Source: Mesocentrotus franciscanus
Lineage: Eukaryota; Echinodermata; Echinoidea; Camarodonta; Strongylocentrotidae
Direction: 5' to 3'
DNA: 64,000 bases
Assembly (NCBI GenBank): GCA_037976565.1
Contig: CP137671.1
Location: 17,985,910 to 18,049,909, forward strand
The translations under genes were made by a program, and so were the position numbers. Below are positions 57,155 through 64,000 of this stretch, piece after piece. Below the pieces are notes generated by a model. It had not been told where the DNA came from. It saw nothing but the letters and a program-made list of their open reading frames with translations, and did not search any database. Positions within the stretch are counted from its first letter, which is position 1. Each line of letters begins with the position of its first letter.

Positions 57155-57655
57155 ATACATAATATGCATTTATTGCATTATATTGATGATAACATTACAT
57201 GTGTTGCTTTAAACTCTGTGAAAGTAATACACTGTACATGTAACACACTCTGGCTTAAGTGTTATAAAAATATTGCAATCAAGATAGTGATAATACAATT
57301 TTTCACAAAATAATAAAGAAATCAAAACATAAATAATGGAGGAATATCACATTGCATTAAAAAAATATGTGTTTGCTACTTCTGTAGTTCCTTATTGGCA
57401 AATTAAGATGCGGACGTGATCATTCTCACCTACATACATTGTACATGCATATAAAGGAAAATTTTCAAGTATACGAAAGTACAATGACATTCCTGATTTA
57501 CTTAATTACTTTTAACAAGTAGACAATAACATTAATGCTGTAGTGCAATGTGATTGAAGTAAAGACAGTCACGTAGCGAAAGTAAAGATGTAATATGAAG
57601 AATCATGAAAGTGCTCAATAGCATTACCACTTGTATTAATGCTAGCTCAATATTC
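57155..57655. other. Intergenic DNA, nothing recognised
   Basis: AT-rich. Confidence 0.3.
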
Positions 57656-57885
57656 TGGAGGTGCCATGGTACAGTGGTTCATTTACTTGACTCTCGATTC
57701 AAGGTTTGAGGGTTCAAATCCCTGTCGAGCATTTACATCCTTTGGCAAGATGTTAATCCACATTTATCACTCTCCACTCAGGTGTATAGGCACCTGGTAT
57801 TTGCTAGGCTAATAATGATTGCAGGGCCCTCGGGAAGAACAGCATTTATGCAGATGAGGCTTCCCCTGGGTAAAGTTTATCATTA
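57656..57885 (+). repeat. tRNA-derived SINE of a second family
   Basis: The head has TGGTACAGTGGTTC (A box) and GGGTTCAAATCCC (B box). The arms CTTGA/TCAAG form an anticodon-like stem with an eight-base loop, so it is not a functional tRNA. The body (TTTGGCAAGATGTTAATCCA, CTCCACTCAGGTG, GGCACCTGG) shares the general layout, but not the sequence, of the SINE at 34.9 kb. The 3' end runs into (ATT)n. Confidence 0.75.
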
Positions 57886-58092
57886 TTATTATCATTATTA
57901 TTATCATTACTATATTTTCATTTAATAATATCATCATTATTATGTTATTTTCATTATTATGTTATTAGCAATATTATCATTTTTATCAACATTATTATCA
58001 TTAATATTATTGCCATTATCATCATCATCATCATCAATATTATTATCATACTATCATTATTAATATCATCATCAATATCATTTTTATTATTT

Positions 58093-58160
<68 letters not shown>
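57886..58160. repeat. ATT/ATC microsatellite followed by (TAG)n
   Basis: Impure ATT and ATC triplets to about 58093, then pure (TAG)n to 58160, probably grown from the SINE tail. Confidence 0.95.
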
Positions 58161-59595
58161 TCATCAATTCAATAATGGTAGATCGGATACTGATTATATA
58201 TTTCTTAACCCCTTCCATAATATGGGCAGCAAATCTCACCAAAAATAATAATGCAATAAGTTTTTCACTAAAAAGAAACAATTACTTAGTCTCAAACAGA
58301 AATAAGTACAAACATTGTGTCATTGTAAGAAATGTCCTGGGAATATATGAATTTATAGCCAAAATTATCAATAAAACAAAGTTTAGAACTGTAAATTTTA
58401 ATCATTGGAAATTCTCCACTGAATAATAATGATAAAAGGTACTAACTGCCTGCCATTTATAAAAAATAAAATAAAATCATCTAAAAATAACCAAATTACA
58501 AAGTCTACATGTATGTAAAATGTTTCCAACTACAGTGTAGATAACAATAGACATTTAATATAAAAGAAACACGTTTAATGCATCTGTGAAGTGTTTTTTT
58601 AAATAAATTTCTGACAATTTTGTCAATTTTACATGTATATTTGCCAAATGTTTACTGATAAACTATAGATATTTGTGGGAGATACTAAAGAATATAAATT
58701 TCCTTTTAACAGGTTAAATGATAATTATCATAAATTCATGCCCTTTTCCCCAATATTCTAGCATAGATTTATGAACTATAAAACTATGAGAGAAAACTTG
58801 AGAATGTAAAGTTTTGTATAACAACATAATTTTATCTTTGCATGCAAGGCTTCCTGGGAGAAGTGTCAATTGTTGTTAAGAAATGTTTAAAGAAACATAA
58901 TTTTACTGACAAGCAAGCTCATGTGAAATACATTTATTAATTCCAGTTGTTAAACTCTATTTGATATGTTACTGCTTTACAATAAACTTGAATTTTGTAG
59001 CCTACAAAATCCAAACTGCTTTCACAAAAATAAACATTCGTCTCTTTGACTATTTATGATATTACCTGTTCATCCTTCTATTTTCAATACAATAATAATA
59101 ATATTAATAAACCATTCTTGTATAGTCTTGTACATGTATGTCCCTATGCGCTATGAACATATTCTCTCATGAATATCGTCTTTTGTAGTAATGTCAATGA
59201 GCTCTAAAAATATGAACTGTTTTAATATCATTTTAATATAATCAGGAAGACACATCATTTACATCCCCCTTTTTTTCTCTCTATTTGTAACTTATATTTC
59301 TTCTAATGTACTTTAGTTGTCTACATTTTCCCAGCATTTCATTAAATCATGTTGTTTTGAGCCTGGACTTGCTTTTCAATATCTTGCAATATACAATGAA
59401 ACAATTAGATAGTCACTGTTGTAGTCTATGTACGTGTAGTTTATCTTAAATCTAGCATTTTGCGCAATTTTAAATCTGGTCACCTCCATCAAGTTTTTTT
59501 TTTTTTAATTTCAATTTCCTAATTTTGCATTCCTATATGATCTGCAAACTTGTTTAGATCTATTGACAAAGTAAGAAACCTCTGATTTTTCTATT
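58161..59595. other. Intergenic DNA, nothing recognised
   Basis: Very AT-rich; no coding or repeat signal. Confidence 0.35.
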
Positions 59596-60740
<1,145 letters not shown>

Positions 60741-61639
60741 CTGTTATTTTAGTGTGGTTGTTGTTTTTGCTTTAGCTGTAGGAATAATAATAGCAGCTAT
60801 ATAGTTTTTTTACAATGATGTACAGTAGTCTTATATGTGTACTCAGTTTGGAATGTTATTTGGTCAGTCAAATTAAAATATTATTGTTAACACTTTTGAT
60901 AAATTTTTCAATTATCTCAAATATTAGATGCAAATAGACAAATAATATTTTGCCTTCAAACTACATGTATGAGATACACTTTATACCATGATGCTGTAGT
61001 ATACATGTACACTGTAGGTCCATGGCTATATTGGATGTCTTCCTTTAAAAAATATTATGCCTATTTCATCATTTCTAAAAGGCATACATTATATACAGTT
61101 CCATGTACATGTCAATGTGTTGCCACTACAATTCATAATCATACTTCATTATGTTGCTAATATGCATAATTAATCCCTATTAAACAAGTTATTTCATTAT
61201 GTGAATTATACTACTGATAATAAATAGGCATATTATTTCTTCCATAGTTCCTACATGTACATACACAAATCAATAATTAATATATATTTATCTTTGTAAA
61301 GATCTTTATTGCATCAGAGTATTTTGTTTGGGTAATATAGCAGTTGTAGTTTACATGTATGAAATAATACATCAATTTATGCAATTGAGGGGGCATGTTT
61401 GTCAGACATAAACTTGTGCTTTATAAAATACATTGGAGTTTGCTTCGTGTGAGGAATAATGAATATTACTATTAGCACTACATCTTGGAAATACTTTCCG
61501 GACTCAAATATCTCAACCGCAGTTTAGGTTGCAATGTACATGTACACGATGTATGAATAATGATGATTATGATCGGCCGGTATAATTATAATATTCTTCA
61601 GGTTTTTAAACTATGACTGAGGCAATTGAACAAACAACC
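60741..61639. other. Intergenic DNA, nothing recognised
   Basis: AT-rich with a few ACATGTA palindromes. Confidence 0.35.
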
Positions 61640-61960
61640 GAGTTCACTGTTGTTTACTTAAGGCCACAATTAAGGTCTCACAGCGGTCCCTGGGACAAAA
61701 TACATAATGTATCGACGTTCCCCTTATAACCGAAGTGACATTTTGCGTCCATATTTTCTACCGCGGACCCGCTTAGCTGCATAGCCGGTGTATCGGGCGA
61801 CTCTCGCTTCCAATAGCCGTCCCTCGTTCACGTTCAATTTCAATGTCGTGTTTACATGCAAAACCGTACAACATGTATGCCGCACGCACTGTTATCGCAT
61901 AACAATCTTTTTCTTCAGCTTCATTAAACACGCTATGCAAAGACATGTACCTATATCAAT
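61640..61960. other. High-complexity, CpG-containing island
   Basis: This stretch has balanced base composition and many CpG dinucleotides, and no microsatellite or repeat match elsewhere in the window. No convincing exon was found on either strand. It may be cis-regulatory DNA together with the CCAAT-rich stretch near 62.3 kb; that is inference only. Confidence 0.2.
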
Positions 61961-62229
61961 ACAATAATAATAATCATACTCTACCTTATCTCTTGGTCCA
62001 GATATACGGGAATATTCCTTAAAATCACATTTGCACTACGCGGTGGTTTCACAGTGAGCGGTTATTACATGAAAATAGAAATCTCACTTCATATCGCACC
62101 GATCGTTTGGTCTTGTACGTTGAAATGAATGGGGGTTCGCGTACGGTATATCCCTGTACACAGTGCACGTATATGGCAGACATGTGTTTGTAGTTTTTTT
62201 TTTCCCCCCATGAAATATTGCCTTTCGAT
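61961..62229. other. Intergenic DNA
   Basis: Nothing recognised. It separates two GC-balanced patches. Confidence 0.3.
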
Positions 62230-62360
62230 TCAGAGTTCATTACCCCTGACCCATTTAGCATCCGCGCGCTGATTGGCCAATGCGACGAATTGCCCGAGGA
62301 CTTCACGCAAGCTGATTGGTGAAATGTGCAGCTGACGGAATAATGGCTACAGGCCCCCAA
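62230..62360. promoter_or_regulatory. CCAAT-rich, GC-balanced promoter-like stretch
   Basis: A palindromic ATTGGCCAAT lies at 62272-62281 and a further ATTGG at 62315-62319, in a locally GC-richer segment with several CpGs, unlike the AT-rich flanks. Clustered CCAAT boxes are typical of NF-Y-bound promoters. It lies about 7 kb upstream of the NR0B exon in that gene's orientation, so it could be a distal promoter or enhancer, or it may serve an unrecognised transcript. No coding exon is recognisable beside it. Confidence 0.3.
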
Positions 62361-62485
62361 ATGAGCATAAACCTTGAAGAACAAAACCTGCACAGACAGT
62401 AAAAGACCAAATTGCGGATATTATGCATTTACACGCATGCCAGGGCCTGAACCCAACTTCAAATCTATTTCTTTGGTGTTGTTTG

Positions 62486-62486
62486 T

Positions 62487-62517
<31 letters not shown>

Positions 62518-62526
62518 AGGGAGAGA
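62486..62526. repeat. GA microsatellite
   Basis: (GA)n followed by a G-rich GAGGGGGGGAGGGAGAG stretch. Confidence 0.9.
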
Positions 62527-63240
62527 AAAAAGCACACGATGAAAAGAATAACTGTGAAAGATGTCAGTCAAAATTGTTTGTGGTAATTGGACAAACCATC
62601 AAGTATCATTTTCATGGTCACAAATTAAGCATCTGAAATATGACACGGCCGCTCACAAGTCGTATGGTAAATAGGCCCTAGTTGAAAAGGCGTCGATATA
62701 TCTCGTAGTATTTGGCAATGACTATTTTGGGGTAATGAACACTGGAAATGACAATAAAAAAAGAAAAAAAAAGGAGAAACAAATCTGTATTTTGACCTCC
62801 TTTTTTTCTCGAAGCCCTCTATTTGGGATGACACAGCAAAATGAAAGGCGTGTGGGTATAGATTTCACTTTTGAATCACAGATGCATAAGATATTCATTT
62901 TCTCTTACCATGAACTATTACAAAACCTTTGATTTTTTTCCTTCTTTTTGCAGGGCTTGAAAACATAAAGTGGAATTCCCAACGACTTTCACTTTCTTAT
63001 TATACAGGTATTTGATATTTGACACTAACCGCTCAGTGAAACAAAAGTTTAATAAATTCGGTGAGTTTTGTAATGGTTTGTTGATATGCGATACATAAAT
63101 AGAAATTAGTAAGATCGCTCAAATTTACTTGGTGATAGAATAAAAATGGGTAAAGATATTTAAAAAAAATTTTTTAAATATGCTTATGTTTTGTAAAACC
63201 ATATATTGATGTACCGTGTGAATGAAGTTTTCTAATATAG
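62527..63240. other. Intergenic DNA, nothing recognised
   Basis: AT-rich; no coding or repeat signal. Confidence 0.3.
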
Positions 63241-63264
63241 GTTTTTGCGGCCAATTTCGCAATT

Positions 63265-64000
63265 TTTTCATTCAAATTCATGAACGTGCATTCAAATTCA
63301 CATAGAGGTCGCTCGCAGGTGAATTCGGGCATTCAAATTCAAAATCCGAGCAATCAATTTCATTTATCGGCACTCTTATTCATGTTCGGTGAAATCAAAT
63401 TCACAAATGTGCGTACAATTTCCTACTTCGTGCATTCAAATTAACGCGGTGCTCACGATGAACCTGTTTGGGGCATTCAATTACATTATTTGGTGATTAA
63501 TTTCTAGTACTACGTGCATTCAATTTAGTGTAATGTTGAGAAGGATTCCAGATAAGAGGGAAACTTTGATTTCTTTAAATTGATTACTTGGAATTATTGT
63601 TAATCACTATTACACAATGAAATCTCCACAGTTTAGTTAATGTTCTTTGTTTATCTGACAATAATTGTTGCCTTTTAATCATGTATTTGATTATCATATC
63701 GCTAATTTTATATATATATATACATGAATATCCCGTACTACACCTTTCTTTCAATATATATATATACATTTTCTAAATATATAATTGGAAACATTGAATG
63801 CACGTATAGTAGGAAATTGATCACCCAAAAATTAAATTGAATGCCCCAAACAGACTCATCGTGAGCGCCGCGTTATAAATTTGATTGCACGAAGTAGGAA
63901 ATTGTACGCACATTCGTGAATTTGATTTCACCGAAGATGAATAAGAGTGCCGATAAATGAAATTGATTGCTCCGATTTTGAATTTGAATGCCCGAATTCA
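63265..64000. mobile_element. Large foldback (long inverted repeat) element, cut by the window end
   Basis: The left arm (63320-63524) and right arm (63793-64000) are inverted copies of each other over about 205 bases with scattered mismatches and small indels, around a 268-bp AT-rich loop. The outer end is not seen. The left arm probably begins further left, where the same motif (GCATTCAAATTCA) already occurs at about 63267 and 63289, so the right arm should continue past the window. The arms are built from repeated GCATTCAAATTCA-like words. No open frame was found in the loop. Confidence 0.9.

Noticed and set aside
57661..57732. tRNA gene
   Set aside because: Eight-base anticodon loop, mismatched acceptor stem and a SINE-like body with an (ATT)n tail.

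Overview
The window reads as eukaryotic nuclear DNA from a marine invertebrate deuterostome. An echinoderm (sea-urchin-like) genome is my best guess, at moderate confidence. The reasons are: AT-rich intergenic DNA with long CT, GAT and AGT microsatellites; many ACATGT palindromes; pol III SINEs with tRNA-like heads; numerous short non-autonomous DNA transposons; and one protein-coding exon ending in a clean GT splice donor. There are no operons, prokaryotic signals or complete transposase or reverse-transcriptase reading frames.

Only one real gene is recognised: the first coding exon of an NR0B-type (SHP/DAX1-like) orphan nuclear receptor on the minus strand at 54366-55095. It has an LxxLL-like N-terminal motif and the first half of a ligand-binding domain, and no zinc-finger DNA-binding domain. 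It stops at a splice donor in the position where the intron of vertebrate NR0B genes lies. The second coding exon should lie at lower coordinates; I could not identify it by eye.

The rest is repeats and featureless intergenic DNA. 1-3.4 kb: CT microsatellites inside a decayed tandem array. 4-9 kb: GA/CTT tracts and a GA-rich minisatellite. 11-20 kb: SINE fragments, a composite element built on GTCCACACACAA, two pogo-like MITEs, a hAT-like MITE, a 380-bp duplication, an Alu-like SINE and a 59-bp minisatellite. 20-29 kb: tandem arrays, a second hAT-like MITE and a 960-bp GAT array. 29-36 kb: small dispersed repeats, a 131-bp tandem array, a full-length tRNA-like SINE and a repeat carrying a DR1 motif. 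36-38.4 kb: a GA tract and a GC/CpG-richer island. 39-52 kb: a dense cluster of one hairpin family, another SINE, and a third hAT-like MITE with a perfect 8-bp target duplication. 52-64 kb: the receptor exon, retroposon tails, a hAT-like element, a SINE, a 1.1-kb AGT array, a CCAAT-rich promoter-like stretch, and a large foldback element cut by the window end.

The most interesting unexplained structure is a family of roughly 75-85 bp near-palindromic hairpins (arm core AGAGCCAGAAGGGCATTAA). There are at least sixteen copies or half copies, nine of them within 12 kb, and the loop is conserved as well as the arms. Next are the foldback at the right edge, the hAT-like MITE family with exact 8-bp duplications, and a SINE whose head resembles the 7SL/Alu pol III head.
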